A stretch of DNA of 64,000 bases, taken from assembly GCA_019247605.1 (NCBI GenBank), contig JAFBAS010000051.1:1-64000 (forward strand), written 5' to 3'. The stretch is from Hyphomicrobiales bacterium (GTDB lineage Bacteria > Pseudomonadota > Alphaproteobacteria > Rhizobiales > Beijerinckiaceae). The notes beneath the pieces are model-generated. The model was not told the DNA's origin and searched no databases. It was given only the letters and a program-made list of their open reading frames with translations. The position numbers and the translations under genes were made by a program. Shown piece after piece: positions 26,456 through 34,698 of this stretch (the first letter of the stretch is position 1; each line of letters begins with the position of its first letter).

Positions 26456-27400
26456 ATGGCGCAACCGATGAAACTCGTTGCCGGTAATTCGAACCGGGCG
26501 CTGGCCGAGGCGATCGGAGAGTATCTGGAAATTCCCCTCACAGCCTGTTCGGTGCGGCGCTTCGCCGATATGGAGATCTTCGTCGAGATCCAGGAAAACG
26601 TGCGCGGCCAGGACGTGTTCGTGATCCAATCGACCTCCTATCCGGCCAACGATCACCTTATGGAGTTGCTCATCATCATCGATGCGTTGCGTCGCTCCTC
26701 AGCAAAGCGAATCACCGCCGTGATGCCGTATTTCGGCTATGCGCGGCAGGATCGACGTTCGACGGGCCGCACGCCGATTTCGGCGAAGCTCGTGGCGAAC
26801 CTCATCACACGAGCGGGCGCGGACCGGGTGCTCACGGTCGATCTGCATGCCGGACAAATTCAGGGGTTTTTCGACATTCCGCTCGACAACCTGTTCTCCG
26901 CGCCGGTCATGGTGCGTGACATCAAGGAACGGATGGACCTCAACAACCTGACGGTGGTCTCGCCCGATGTTGGCGGCGTGGTGCGGGCGCGCGCGCTCGC
27001 CAAGCGCATCGGCGCGCCGCTCGCGATCGTCGACAAGCGGCGCGAGCGGGCCGGCGAATCGGAGGTGATGAACATCATCGGTTCGGTGGAGGGCACCTCC
27101 TGCATCCTGGTCGACGACATCATCGATTCGGGCGGCACCTTGTGTAACGCCGCCGACGCGCTGATCGCGCAAGGCGCAACGAATGTGCTCGCCTACATCA
27201 CCCATGGCGTGCTCTCGGGGGGGGCGGTGGACCGCATCATGAAATCGCGGCTGCGCGAGCTCGTCGTGAGTGACACGATCGCGCCGACGCCCGAGCAGAA
27301 GAGCGCGCCCAACATCCGCACACTGCCGATCGCGCCGCTCATCGGCGAGGCGATTGCGCGCACTGCCAAGGAAGAAAGCGTCTCGAGCCTGTTTGATTGA
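26456..27400 (+). CDS. prs: ribose-phosphate pyrophosphokinase
   Basis: PRPP synthase makes 5-phosphoribosyl 1-diphosphate from ribose 5-phosphate and ATP, feeding purine, pyrimidine, histidine and NAD synthesis. The 314-residue protein has [16 protein letters not shown] near the N-terminus, [23 protein letters not shown] and the PRPP-binding [11 protein letters not shown]. The ATG at 26456 is preceded by CTGGAGG at a good distance; an upstream in-frame ATG at 26435 adds seven unlike residues. The ~115-bp gap to the glycosyltransferase suggests separate expression. Confidence 0.97.
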   Translation: MAQPMKLVAGNSNRALAEAIGEYLEIPLTACSVRRFADMEIFVEIQENVRGQDVFVIQSTSYPANDHLMELLIIIDALRRSSAKRITAVMPYFGYARQDRRSTGRTPISAKLVANLITRAGADRVLTVDLHAGQIQGFFDIPLDNLFSAPVMVRDIKERMDLNNLTVVSPDVGGVVRARALAKRIGAPLAIVDKRRERAGESEVMNIIGSVEGTSCILVDDIIDSGGTLCNAADALIAQGATNVLAYITHGVLSGGAVDRIMKSRLRELVVSDTIAPTPEQKSAPNIRTLPIAPLIGEAIARTAKEESVSSLFD

Positions 27401-27412
27401 GAGGTGGCCGAC

Positions 27413-27565
27413 CTAGGCCAGGCAATCACTCTCGATCCAATCTTCGAAGCGAATGCCGTTGCCGGCGCCTAAGCTCGCCCGCGCCTTTTCAATCCGGCGA
27501 AGAAATCGAGGATCGTGGAGAAGCCGCAAAAGATCATGCCTGGCCTTTGATAAGGGGACCCTGCT
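27413..27565 (-). pseudogene. possible relic of an antitoxin-like C-terminus
   Basis: Within the 312-bp gap between prs and the rhodanese gene, the minus strand encodes about 45 codons reading HDLLRLLHDPRFLRRIEKAR and then IRFEDWIESDCLA before TAG at 27413-27415. This resembles the C-terminal tail of Phd/YefM-like antitoxins, but there is no start codon in frame and the frame upstream is closed by a stop. It is probably a degraded fragment; the identification is weak. Confidence 0.25.
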
Positions 27566-27712
27566 TCACACGGCCTTTCCGAATTGCCTCAGTCATCAGT
27601 CTAGTTCCGATTTTGCCGGATTTGCCTATTTTGATGGTTGGCTCCATTTTATCAGCCCCGTCCATGCAAGGATATTGAGCAGGGATGAAACCGTTCGATT
27701 CCCGGAGTTCCT

Positions 27713-28033
27713 ATGAGCGATCGTCGTGATCTGACCATCGACGAGGTGAAGGAGGGCCTTGCCTCCGGCTCGATCCTTTTGGTCGATGTGCGCGAGCCCC
27801 ACGAATTTGCGCAAGCGCATATTCCGGGCGCGGTGAATGTCCCGCTCTCGGCTTTCGATCCGAGCGAGATCGCGCCAGGGCCCAGCCAGACGGTGGTCTT
27901 CAGTTGCCGCTCGGGCGCACGCACCTTGAAAGCCATCGCGGCCTCGCACGCTGCAGGCTTCCCGTATGGTGCACATTACCCCGGTTCCATGCTCGAATGG
28001 ACGGCGGCCGGCGAGCCGGTCGAGACGGGCTAA
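27713..28033 (+). CDS. single-domain rhodanese-like protein
   Basis: The 106-residue protein is a single rhodanese domain, a small cytosolic sulfur carrier or sulfurtransferase. The N-terminal LVDVREPHEFAQAHIPGAVNVPL and the active-site loop CRSGART (cysteine in VVFSCRSGARTL) are intact, so it should be catalytically able to carry a persulfide. Partners cannot be named: neighbours are prs and repeats. A perfect hairpin follows its stop codon. Confidence 0.9.
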   Translation: MSDRRDLTIDEVKEGLASGSILLVDVREPHEFAQAHIPGAVNVPLSAFDPSEIAPGPSQTVVFSCRSGARTLKAIAASHAAGFPYGAHYPGSMLEWTAAGEPVETG

Positions 28034-28061
28034 TTCGGTTTTGATTTAAGGACCCTCATCC

Positions 28062-28085
28062 GCCCCTCGGACAAGTCCGAGGGGC
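28062..28085 (+). terminator. perfect inverted repeat after the rhodanese gene
   Basis: GCCCCTCGGAC (28062-28072) and GTCCGAGGGGC (28075-28085) pair perfectly over 11 bp around an AA loop, about 29 bp past the rhodanese stop. There is no T-run, so it may be a Rho-assisted terminator or mRNA-stabilising hairpin. The following ~190 bp to 28260 holds nothing else I recognise. Confidence 0.5.
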
Positions 28086-28280
28086 ACCTTGTAACTTGGA
28101 GGGTGCCGAAGCTGCTAAGGTTGGCAGGGCGGTGTCAGGCGAGAGACCGATCGCCGGACGCGAAGGTGTTCGTCGATTATGACGGCCGCCTCGGCTCACG
28201 CATTCAGGAGCACTCGGTGTCCGGCGGGTTGAAGGATCGGTTTTAAGAAGCTGCGGTTTTAAGAAGAGGCGAGGACGCCC

Positions 28281-28504
28281 CAACCTCCGCTCTTACCCGC
28301 GCAATCGGGCATCTAGACCTTCCGGCTAAGGCCGTCGGCTTGCGTCAGAAAGTCTGGGTCCCCGCCTTCGCGGGGACGAGCGGAATAGATGAGGGCAACC
28401 CCACCTCCGCTCTTGCCCGCGAACGCGGGCATCCAGACTTGCGGCCAAAGGCATCCGCATGTGTCAGAAGGTCTGGGTCCCCGCCTTCGCGGGAACGAGC
28501 GGAA
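28281..28504. repeat. cluster of four alternating palindromic units (BIME-like), a ~120-bp tandem duplication
   Basis: Units reading GTCTGGGTCCCCGCCTTCGC plus GGGACGAGCGGAA occur at about 28344-28384 and 28463-28503. In between and before them, units in the opposite orientation start CTCCGCTCTTGCCCGCG at about 28403, and a diverged version at about 28283. The whole block is one pair repeated with a period of 119-120 bp. Each unit contains a strong CCCGC/GCGGG hairpin. Such extragenic palindromes are mobile-like repeats in many Proteobacteria. Confidence 0.85.
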
Positions 28505-28568
28505 ATGAGTTTACTCGACGGGATGCACGCGGGCCGAGTCTCTGGTGTAACTACGCTTCAGCCTCGCA

Positions 28569-28979
28569 TCACGCATGCGCAACATCCCACGGATTGATGA
28601 GCCCGACTTCCCTGTCATCGAAATCCGCGACGTTGCGGGTGACGAGAAGCAAGTCATGAACGATGGCGGTTGCCGCGATGAGCCCGTCGGCCTCTCCGCG
28701 CGGTCGCAGTGCCGAGAGCTTGCCCCATTCCACCGCGATTTGGTCGCTGATCGGCAAGATGCGTTCGGCATGGTCGTGCCGCAGCTTTTGAAGCCACGCC
28801 GTCAAGCGTGCCGAGGTGCGCGGATCGGATTTTCTTTTGAGAGCGATGCCCCGCATGATCTCGCCGAGAGTGATGACGCTGAGGTGGACCCTGTGCGGAT
28901 CGACGGAGCGAACCCAATCCACCGCCTCCTTTGTGCCGCGGCGAGCTTCCGAAACGATGTTGGTATCGATGAGATACAT
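28569..28979 (-). CDS. vapC: VapC-type PIN-domain toxin
   Basis: The 136-residue PIN-domain protein is the ribonuclease toxin of a type II toxin-antitoxin pair. The acidic metal-binding residues are visible: D5 in MYLIDTNIVSE, E40 in ITLGEIMRG, and D98 in GEADGLIAATA. It most resembles the FitB/VapC subgroup, which cuts tRNA or other structured RNA. Its ATG shares one base with the antitoxin stop (TGATG), the usual coupled arrangement. No inactivating change is visible. Confidence 0.93.
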   Translation of the reverse strand: MYLIDTNIVSEARRGTKEAVDWVRSVDPHRVHLSVITLGEIMRGIALKRKSDPRTSARLTAWLQKLRHDHAERILPISDQIAVEWGKLSALRPRGEADGLIAATAIVHDLLLVTRNVADFDDREVGLINPWDVAHA

Positions 28980-29233
28980 CAGATGATGACGTTGCGGCTC
29001 GGCCGTTTGGCGCGCTTCGCAATCGCCTCGGCGAGTTCGTCGTCAAAGGCGGGTCCGGCCAAGAGATCGTCGACCAATGTCGGGCGTCCCCTGGTAAGCC
29101 TGTCGTAATCCGTCGCGGAGAGAATCACAGCAGCCCGTTCACCGCGCAAGGTGACCGTTTGAGGGCCTTCTTTTCTGGCTCGCTGCACCACCTCGCTCAA
29201 GCGGTTCTTTGCGTCTTGAAGTTGCCACTGCAT
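28979..29233 (-). CDS. vapB: Phd/VapB-type antitoxin
   Basis: The 84-residue protein is a Phd/YefM-family antitoxin. Its N-terminus (MQWQLQDAKNRLSEVVQRA) forms the DNA-binding dimer domain, TVTLRGERAAVILSATDYDRL is the typical family core, and the C-terminal acidic then basic tail (FDDELAEAIAKRAKRP) should wrap the toxin. It is the first gene of the pair and probably represses its own promoter through the palindrome just upstream. Confidence 0.92.
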   Translation of the reverse strand: MQWQLQDAKNRLSEVVQRARKEGPQTVTLRGERAAVILSATDYDRLTRGRPTLVDDLLAGPAFDDELAEAIAKRAKRPSRNVII

Positions 29234-29247
29234 TGAATTGATTCCAT

Positions 29248-29260
29248 CTAGACAGTCTAG
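29248..29260. promoter_or_regulatory. candidate VapB operator
   Basis: CTAGAC-A-GTCTAG is a perfect 13-bp palindrome 15 bp upstream of the vapB start. Position and symmetry fit autoregulation by a dimeric Phd-type antitoxin; this is inferred from position only. Confidence 0.55.
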
Positions 29261-29484
29261 CTAGTCCCATCGGCGAGAGTTGTCAATGCCCAGTCTTTGC
29301 CATTCCGCTCGGACGCGCCGAAGAGGCGATCTCGTGCAAGATCGGATCCCATGCTAGGCACGGGGTTGCCGTCGTTCCCGCTTCGCGCCAGATTGACGCG
29401 AACCGAGGTGCGACCTTAGTCGAGTTCGGTTCAGCCGGCCGATGGCGTGATCGGAAGTCCTTTCCTTGAAAGCGAGTCTCCATA

Positions 29485-31800
29485 ATGCGTCCCATGAAAT
29501 TCGGCATCGGCCAACCCGCAAGACGCGTCGAGGATCAACGGCTGATCACGGGTCAGGGCGAGTACACGAGCGACAAGATACCGCGGAACGCTGCCCGCGC
29601 CTTCGTGTTGCGTTCGCCTCATTCGCACGCGCGGTATCGCATCACCGACGTCGCGGCCGCACGCGCCATGCCGGGTGTGCTCCTCATCTTGACGGCGGCC
29701 GACATCGAGCATCTCGGCGGCTTGCCGTGCCTTGCTCCCGTGGGGAACGCGGACGGTACGCCCATGCACCATGTTCCGTACCCCATCCTGGCGAAGGACG
29801 TGGTGCGCCATGTGGGCGACGCGGTCGCCTTCGTGGTCGCCGAGACGCTGGCGCAAGCGCGCGATGCGGCTGAAAGCATCGCGGTCGAATACGAGAACCT
29901 GCCGGCGGTGAACGGCATACAGGCGGCGATGACGCCAGGCGCGCCGCTCGTCTGGCCGGAACGCCCTGGCAATATCGTCTTCGATGCCGAAATGGGGTCA
30001 AAGGAAAAGGCCGATGCCGGCTTCGCCAAGGCGCAACATGTGACGAAGCTGAAGATCATCAACAACCGCCTCGTCTCGAACTACATGGAGCCCCGCGCCG
30101 TCGTGGCGAGCTACGATCCGCGTTCCGAGCGCTTCCATCTCGATCTCGGCAGCCAAGGCGTGCATGGCATTCGCGACGTGCTCGCGGACGCCGTTTTCAA
30201 AGTGCCGAAGGAAAAGATTCACGTCACGACAGGCGATGTCGGGGGTGGCTTCGGCACGAAGGCCTTCTGCTATCGCGAGTACCCGCTGGCCGCGGAAGCC
30301 GCGAAGCGGCTCGGCCGTCCGGTCGCCTGGGTCGGCGAGCGCGGCGAGCATTTCATCGGCGACGCGCAAGGGCGCGACCACATCACCGAGGCCGAGCTCG
30401 CGCTCGACGCGAAGGGCCGCATTCTCGGCCTCAAGATTGATGTGCTTTCGGACATGGGCGCTTACCTTTCCGCCTTCGCGCCCTTCATTCCGTCTCTCGC
30501 CGGGCTCATGGCACCTGGCCTTTACGACATTCCGGGCACCTATTTCCGCTTCCGCGGTCTTTATTCGAACACGCTCCCCGTCGATGCCTATCGCGGCGCG
30601 GGGCGGCCGGAAGCCGCCTATCTCATCGAGCGCCTCGTCGATCTCGCGGCGCGCGAGATGGGCATCGCGCCCGACAAGATCAGGGCGCGCAACTTCATCA
30701 AGGCGAAGCAGATGCCCTACAAGACGGTGATGGGGCGCGTCTACGATTCGGGCGAATTCGAGGGCCATCTCGAGCGCGCCCTGGAGGTCGCCCAATGGGC
30801 GAGCTTCAAGGAGAGGCTGCGCGCCTCGAAGAAGCGCGGCATGATCCGCGGCATCGGCCTTGCGAGCTATATAGAGATCTGCGCCTTCGGTGCGGCCGAG
30901 GACGCGGTGGTGCGCATCGAGAAGGACGGCTCGGCGACCATCCTCGTCGGCACCCAATCGAACGGTCAGGGTCACGCCACGGCTTATGCCCAGATCGCCT
31001 CGCAACATCTCGACTTGCCGCTCGAGAAGATCGGCCTCGTTCAAGGCGATTCCGATCAGGTCAAGACCGGAGGCGGCACGGGCGGCTCGCGCTCGATCCC
31101 TGTCGGGGGTGCGGCCGTCGCGGCCGCGGCAACCTTGCTGGTCGACAAGCTCAAGGCTTTGGCCTCGCAGGCTTTGGAGGCAGCGCCCGGCGATCTCGAA
31201 GTTGCGGATGGGACGGTGCGCGTCGTGGGAACCGACAAGGCTCTCGGCTTCGCGCAGATCGCGTCTCTTCCCGGCGTCAAGCCCAGCGACGTTTCGGCCG
31301 ATGGCAACTACCTCCCGGCCGAAGGCACTTACCCGAACGGCACGCATATTTGCGAAGTCGAGATCGATCCGGCCACCGGACAGACGAAGATCGTCTCATA
31401 CACCATCGTCGATGATTTCGGCGTGGTGCTGAACCCGCTCCTTCTTGCCGGCCAGGTGCATGGCGGTATCACGCAAGGGATCGGCCAGGCGCTCCTCGAG
31501 CGAACCGTTTACAGCGAGGACGGCCAGCTCGTCACCGCCTCCTTCATGGATTACGCGGTACCGCGCGCCGAGGATGCGCCGAGCTTCGTGTTCGAGACGC
31601 GCAACGTGCCCTGCACCACCAATGCGCTCGGCGTCAAAGGAGCGGGCGAAGCCGGCACCATAGCGGGGGCCGGAACTGTGATGAACGCCGTCGTCGATGC
31701 CCTCGATCGCGCCTATGGCATCCGTCACATCGACATGCCAGCGACGCCGCACGCGGTTTACGAGGCAATCAGCGCCGCAACACGCGCCAACGCCGCGTGA
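29485..31800 (+). CDS. CoxL-like form II molybdenum hydroxylase large subunit
   Basis: The 771-residue protein is a molybdopterin-binding large subunit of the xanthine oxidase/CO dehydrogenase family. The active-site loop is AYRGAGR (368-374), the form II signature; true aerobic CO dehydrogenases have AYxCSFR. It therefore more likely oxidises an aldehyde or N-heterocycle than CO. Other features are GGGFGTKAFCYREY, the NGQGHATAYAQIAS and GGGTGGSRS loops that hold the cofactor, and the catalytic glutamate in KGAGEAG near the C-terminus. The partner FAD (CoxM) and 2Fe-2S (CoxS) subunits are absent on both sides, which is unusual. Upstream is the vapBC pair, downstream a convergent operon. Confidence 0.9.
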   Translation: MRPMKFGIGQPARRVEDQRLITGQGEYTSDKIPRNAARAFVLRSPHSHARYRITDVAAARAMPGVLLILTAADIEHLGGLPCLAPVGNADGTPMHHVPYPILAKDVVRHVGDAVAFVVAETLAQARDAAESIAVEYENLPAVNGIQAAMTPGAPLVWPERPGNIVFDAEMGSKEKADAGFAKAQHVTKLKIINNRLVSNYMEPRAVVASYDPRSERFHLDLGSQGVHGIRDVLADAVFKVPKEKIHVTTGDVGGGFGTKAFCYREYPLAAEAAKRLGRPVAWVGERGEHFIGDAQGRDHITEAELALDAKGRILGLKIDVLSDMGAYLSAFAPFIPSLAGLMAPGLYDIPGTYFRFRGLYSNTLPVDAYRGAGRPEAAYLIERLVDLAAREMGIAPDKIRARNFIKAKQMPYKTVMGRVYDSGEFEGHLERALEVAQWASFKERLRASKKRGMIRGIGLASYIEICAFGAAEDAVVRIEKDGSATILVGTQSNGQGHATAYAQIASQHLDLPLEKIGLVQGDSDQVKTGGGTGGSRSIPVGGAAVAAAATLLVDKLKALASQALEAAPGDLEVADGTVRVVGTDKALGFAQIASLPGVKPSDVSADGNYLPAEGTYPNGTHICEVEIDPATGQTKIVSYTIVDDFGVVLNPLLLAGQVHGGITQGIGQALLERTVYSEDGQLVTASFMDYAVPRAEDAPSFVFETRNVPCTTNALGVKGAGEAGTIAGAGTVMNAVVDALDRAYGIRHIDMPATPHAVYEAISAATRANAA

Positions 31801-31808
31801 ACATCGCG

Positions 31809-31830
31809 CCCGGCTGACATGTTGGCCGGG
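31809..31830. terminator. GC-rich hairpin after the CoxL-like gene
   Basis: CCCGGC (31809-31814) pairs with GCCGGG (31825-31830) around a 10-base loop, immediately after the stop codon and before a convergent operon end. A short T-run (ACTTTC) follows at 31834. It may serve both directions. Confidence 0.4.
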
Positions 31831-31895
31831 GCGACTTTCGAGGGCTGGCCCGCTCATACCGGCGGGTCCAATGCCAACGCGGCAAGTCGACGCGC

Positions 31896-32216
31896 TTACC
31901 CTGTCACCTGCACGTCCAGCAGTGGGCCATATTGCTGGCTGCCGAAAATATCGCCGTCCCCCGGGCTTCCGCTGGGCACGGTCCGGGCGATCGTGAATTT
32001 GATCGCGAGCGCAGGCTCGAACTGCACATGATCGGTGATCCGCGATGCGGGAATGCCGAAGATGCGGCACACGGCATCTCGCGATAGGGCTCCGCTGCGG
32101 CAGACAAGCTCGTAGCTCGCACGGTCGGAGAAGATCACATCGAAGGTGATGCGGTCCACGCCCGCATTCTTGCTGCGGATCGTTTTGGCGAGGTCAAAGA
32201 GCTTGCGAGTGGCCAT
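31896..32216 (-). CDS. DUF4387 domain-containing protein
   Basis: The ~106-residue protein matches DUF4387, a small domain almost always found directly after an AtuA-family gene, as here. It opens with LFDLAKTIRSKNAGVDRITFDV and ends with GDGDIFGSQQYGPLLDVQ, which I recognise as family-typical. It has no signal peptide or membrane segment. The ATG at 32216 shares one base with the AtuA stop (TGATG); an in-frame GTG at 32219 is the alternative. No biochemical role is established; it probably forms a complex with the AtuA-family protein. Confidence 0.82.
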   Translation of the reverse strand: MATRKLFDLAKTIRSKNAGVDRITFDVIFSDRASYELVCRSGALSRDAVCRIFGIPASRITDHVQFEPALAIKFTIARTVPSGSPGDGDIFGSQQYGPLLDVQVTG

Positions 32217-33610
32217 CACACGCCAGCCTCGGCCATCGCGGTTGGAAAGAGCGAGGCGGGATCATCCACACGCATGGTGTGGTTGATCGTCCAGCGGTAG
32301 GCCGGGCTTGCCGCCATCACTTCGTCGAGCGCAAAAGCGACGCCGCCCGCCGTTCCTTTGACCTGCGGCAGGCGCGCATAGAACATTTGCCGCAGTCCCA
32401 CCATGCAGACTTCCTCGGCCATCTCGCGCGAAGGTGCAATTGCTTGTACGACGATGCATAATTCATGACCGGGTTTGTCCCGCAACGGCTCGAGCGGCCC
32501 CATCACGCCATCGCGCCCGTAAACGGTGTAATGCAGTTCGTACCCTTTCTCACCGAACCGCTCGCGCGCCTGTTGGCGTGCCCAGCTTATGACCGCATCG
32601 ATATTGGCGATCGTGTACGGGTCACGGACGCCGACCATGCCGACGAACCGCTCACCGAGCTTGCCGGCGCCCTCGAGCTTCACTCGTAATTTGTCGGCCG
32701 CCACGAAGCGCGGACCCGTGATCCGACAAGTACGCTCATCGTATTGCTCGTAGGCGCATTCGCTCATGTCGATGTGGCCGCCGAGGAAATGCTCATGATA
32801 GGGGTTGGTGCGTTCGTACATTGCGTGCCCGGCGACTGAGGCGATCGTGCAGCGCTGCTCCGCCAGAAGGGCCGTGACCTTCACGTCCTCCATCGTGATT
32901 TCGCCGAGCACCGATTCCTTTCCGGCGTAGGGTTCGGCACAAAACGAGGCGCATTCCAGCACTTTTCCGTAATAGTAGGCGAGTCCCTCGGGAAATCCGG
33001 CGCGCAAGGCCGGCGCCGCAAAGATGGCGCAATCGCTGCTGCGACCGCCGATGATCACATCGGCTCCCTGATCGAGAAGCGCGAGAAAGGGGTGCACGCC
33101 CGCAACCGCAACCACCCGGTCCGTCGACGCGAGTGTCGCCGCGTCGAGCGGCGCTCGCCCATCGAGCCCTTCGATCGCCTCTCCCAATTGTAATCGTTCG
33201 GCGATCAAGGCTTTCGGCACTTCGGAGTAGAACCAGCCGAGGCGGAACTTCGAGAGATTGTGCTTGCGCGCCAAGTCCCGGATGAGTTGCACGAACAGGT
33301 CCACTCGGCTGTTCGTTCCCGTGTCGCCCGCGGAGCCGATGATCATCGGCACGCCGAGCCGCCGCGCGCCGAGCAGCATCAGCTCGAGGTCATGCGTCTG
33401 CCACGCCAAGGGGCTCGACGATACGTCCGAGCCGAGCGGGCCGGGCCCGATGTCGCAGGAACCGGAATCGGCGCAGATCAAATCCGGGTCGCAGGTGAGA
33501 CCGATCGCGAAGCTCCCGGGTTTTATCGGCGCGAAGCCGAGATGCCCGTTGGGGCACACGATGCGCAGTGTCCGGTTTGCGGAGCGCTGATGCTGTATCG
33601 AAACGGTCAA
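32216..33610 (-). CDS. AtuA-family (DUF1446, acyclic terpene utilisation-like) protein
   Basis: The ~464-residue protein belongs to the AtuA/DUF1446 family, named after a Pseudomonas gene for citronellol/geraniol use, though the reaction remains unclear. Visible family parts are the N-terminal GHLGFAPIKPGSFAIG, GSDVSSSPLAWQTHDLELML, IIGSAGDTGTN, GGRSSDCAIFAAPALRAGFP and GHAMYERTNPYHEHFLGGHI. The TTG at 33610 is chosen as start because AGGAGA lies seven bases upstream and gives a 20-bp gap after the ABC ATPase; an upstream GTG at 33652 would overlap that gene. No terpene-catabolic genes (acyl-CoA carboxylase, dehydrogenases) are nearby, so the substrate is more likely that of the co-transcribed importer. 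Confidence 0.85.
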   Translation of the reverse strand: MTVSIQHQRSANRTLRIVCPNGHLGFAPIKPGSFAIGLTCDPDLICADSGSCDIGPGPLGSDVSSSPLAWQTHDLELMLLGARRLGVPMIIGSAGDTGTNSRVDLFVQLIRDLARKHNLSKFRLGWFYSEVPKALIAERLQLGEAIEGLDGRAPLDAATLASTDRVVAVAGVHPFLALLDQGADVIIGGRSSDCAIFAAPALRAGFPEGLAYYYGKVLECASFCAEPYAGKESVLGEITMEDVKVTALLAEQRCTIASVAGHAMYERTNPYHEHFLGGHIDMSECAYEQYDERTCRITGPRFVAADKLRVKLEGAGKLGERFVGMVGVRDPYTIANIDAVISWARQQARERFGEKGYELHYTVYGRDGVMGPLEPLRDKPGHELCIVVQAIAPSREMAEEVCMVGLRQMFYARLPQVKGTAGGVAFALDEVMAASPAYRWTINHTMRVDDPASLFPTAMAEAGV

Positions 33611-33630
33611 CAGGGATCTCCTAGAGCCAT

Positions 33631-34698
33631 TCACGCAGTCACGAGAAAACACGCGTCGGGCGGCACGGACCAGAACACCGTTGCGCCTTCCGCAAGATCA
33701 CCACGCGCGAGAGCGCGCGCCAAGATCGTCAGCTCTCCGGCACGCAGCTCGTATTCCATCAAATCACCGAGATAGGTCGCGCGGACCAAAGTCGCGGGGG
33801 CCGCACCCATCTCGCAGGTCGGCGACAGGCGCACAGCGATCGGTCTGAAGCATACGAAACTCGCCCCCTGTGGCGCCGCCCCTCGCACACCGAGCCGAAC
33901 CGCACCCTCGAAGACCGCTTCCACGCGATCTCCATCTCGCTCCACCTTGCAGGGGAAGATATTCCGAACGCCGACGAAATCGGTGACGAAGCGCGTGCGC
34001 GGGCGGTCATGAATTTCCACAGGGGTGCCCACCTGTTCGACCGAGCCGCCCCGCATCACCAAGATGCGGTCCGAAAGCAGCAACGCTTCCTCCTGGTCGT
34101 GCGTGACATAGACCGCGGTAAATCCAAGCCGGCGCTGCAGCGCCTTGAACTCTGCCCGCATCTCCACCCGAAGCTGGGCGTCGAGATTGGAAAGGGGCTC
34201 GTCGAGCAGGATCAAACCAGGGTTGGAGGCGATCGCGCGGGCCAGGGCGACGCGCTGTTGCTGTCCTCCAGACAAGCGCGTTGCCGGCCGATCGGCAAAC
34301 GCCCAAAGCCCAACCGATTCCAACCCTCGCTGCACCGTTTGCGCGATGTCGCCGCGTTTTGCGCCACGCGCGCGCAAGCCGAAGGCGACATTCTCGAATA
34401 CTGTCATGTGGGGCCAGATCGCGTAGGACTGAAACACCATCGAAAGTCCACGCTGCTCGGGCGGCAGATCGATGCCCGTGGCCGCGTCGAAAACCGTCTT
34501 TCCATCGAGCGACATGCGACCGGCCGAGGGGGTCTCCAGCCCCGCGATCGCACGCAGCGTCGTTGTCTTGCCACAACCGCTCGGGCCCAACAGCGTCACC
34601 ACTTCCCCGCGTTGCGCCGAGAAACTGAGCGAGCGCACCGCCTTTATCGGGCCATGCGCGACAGCGAGCCCTTCCACCGCGACCGCCTCCGCGCTCAT
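33631..34698 (-). CDS. FbpC/PotA-type ABC transporter ATP-binding protein
   Basis: The 355-residue ATPase belongs to the iron(III)/spermidine/2-aminoethylphosphonate class. Walker A is GPSGCGKTT, the Q-loop VFQSYAIWPHMTVFEN, the signature LSGGQQQRVALARAI, and Walker B LILLDEPLSNLDAQ with YVTHDQEEAL. After position 250 there is a TOBE-type C-terminal domain (VGVRNIFPCKVERDG to the end). Its ATG overlaps the permease stop (ATGA). An open frame extends far upstream but only as a shadow of the permease gene. Confidence 0.93.
   Translation of the reverse strand: MSAEAVAVEGLAVAHGPIKAVRSLSFSAQRGEVVTLLGPSGCGKTTTLRAIAGLETPSAGRMSLDGKTVFDAATGIDLPPEQRGLSMVFQSYAIWPHMTVFENVAFGLRARGAKRGDIAQTVQRGLESVGLWAFADRPATRLSGGQQQRVALARAIASNPGLILLDEPLSNLDAQLRVEMRAEFKALQRRLGFTAVYVTHDQEEALLLSDRILVMRGGSVEQVGTPVEIHDRPRTRFVTDFVGVRNIFPCKVERDGDRVEAVFEGAVRLGVRGAAPQGASFVCFRPIAVRLSPTCEMGAAPATLVRATYLGDLMEYELRAGELTILARALARGDLAEGATVFWSVPPDACFLVTA

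Noticed and set aside
29485-31800. True aerobic CO dehydrogenase (CoxL form I)
   Set aside because: The active-site loop is AYRGAGR, not AYxCSFR, and there are no CoxM or CoxS neighbours.
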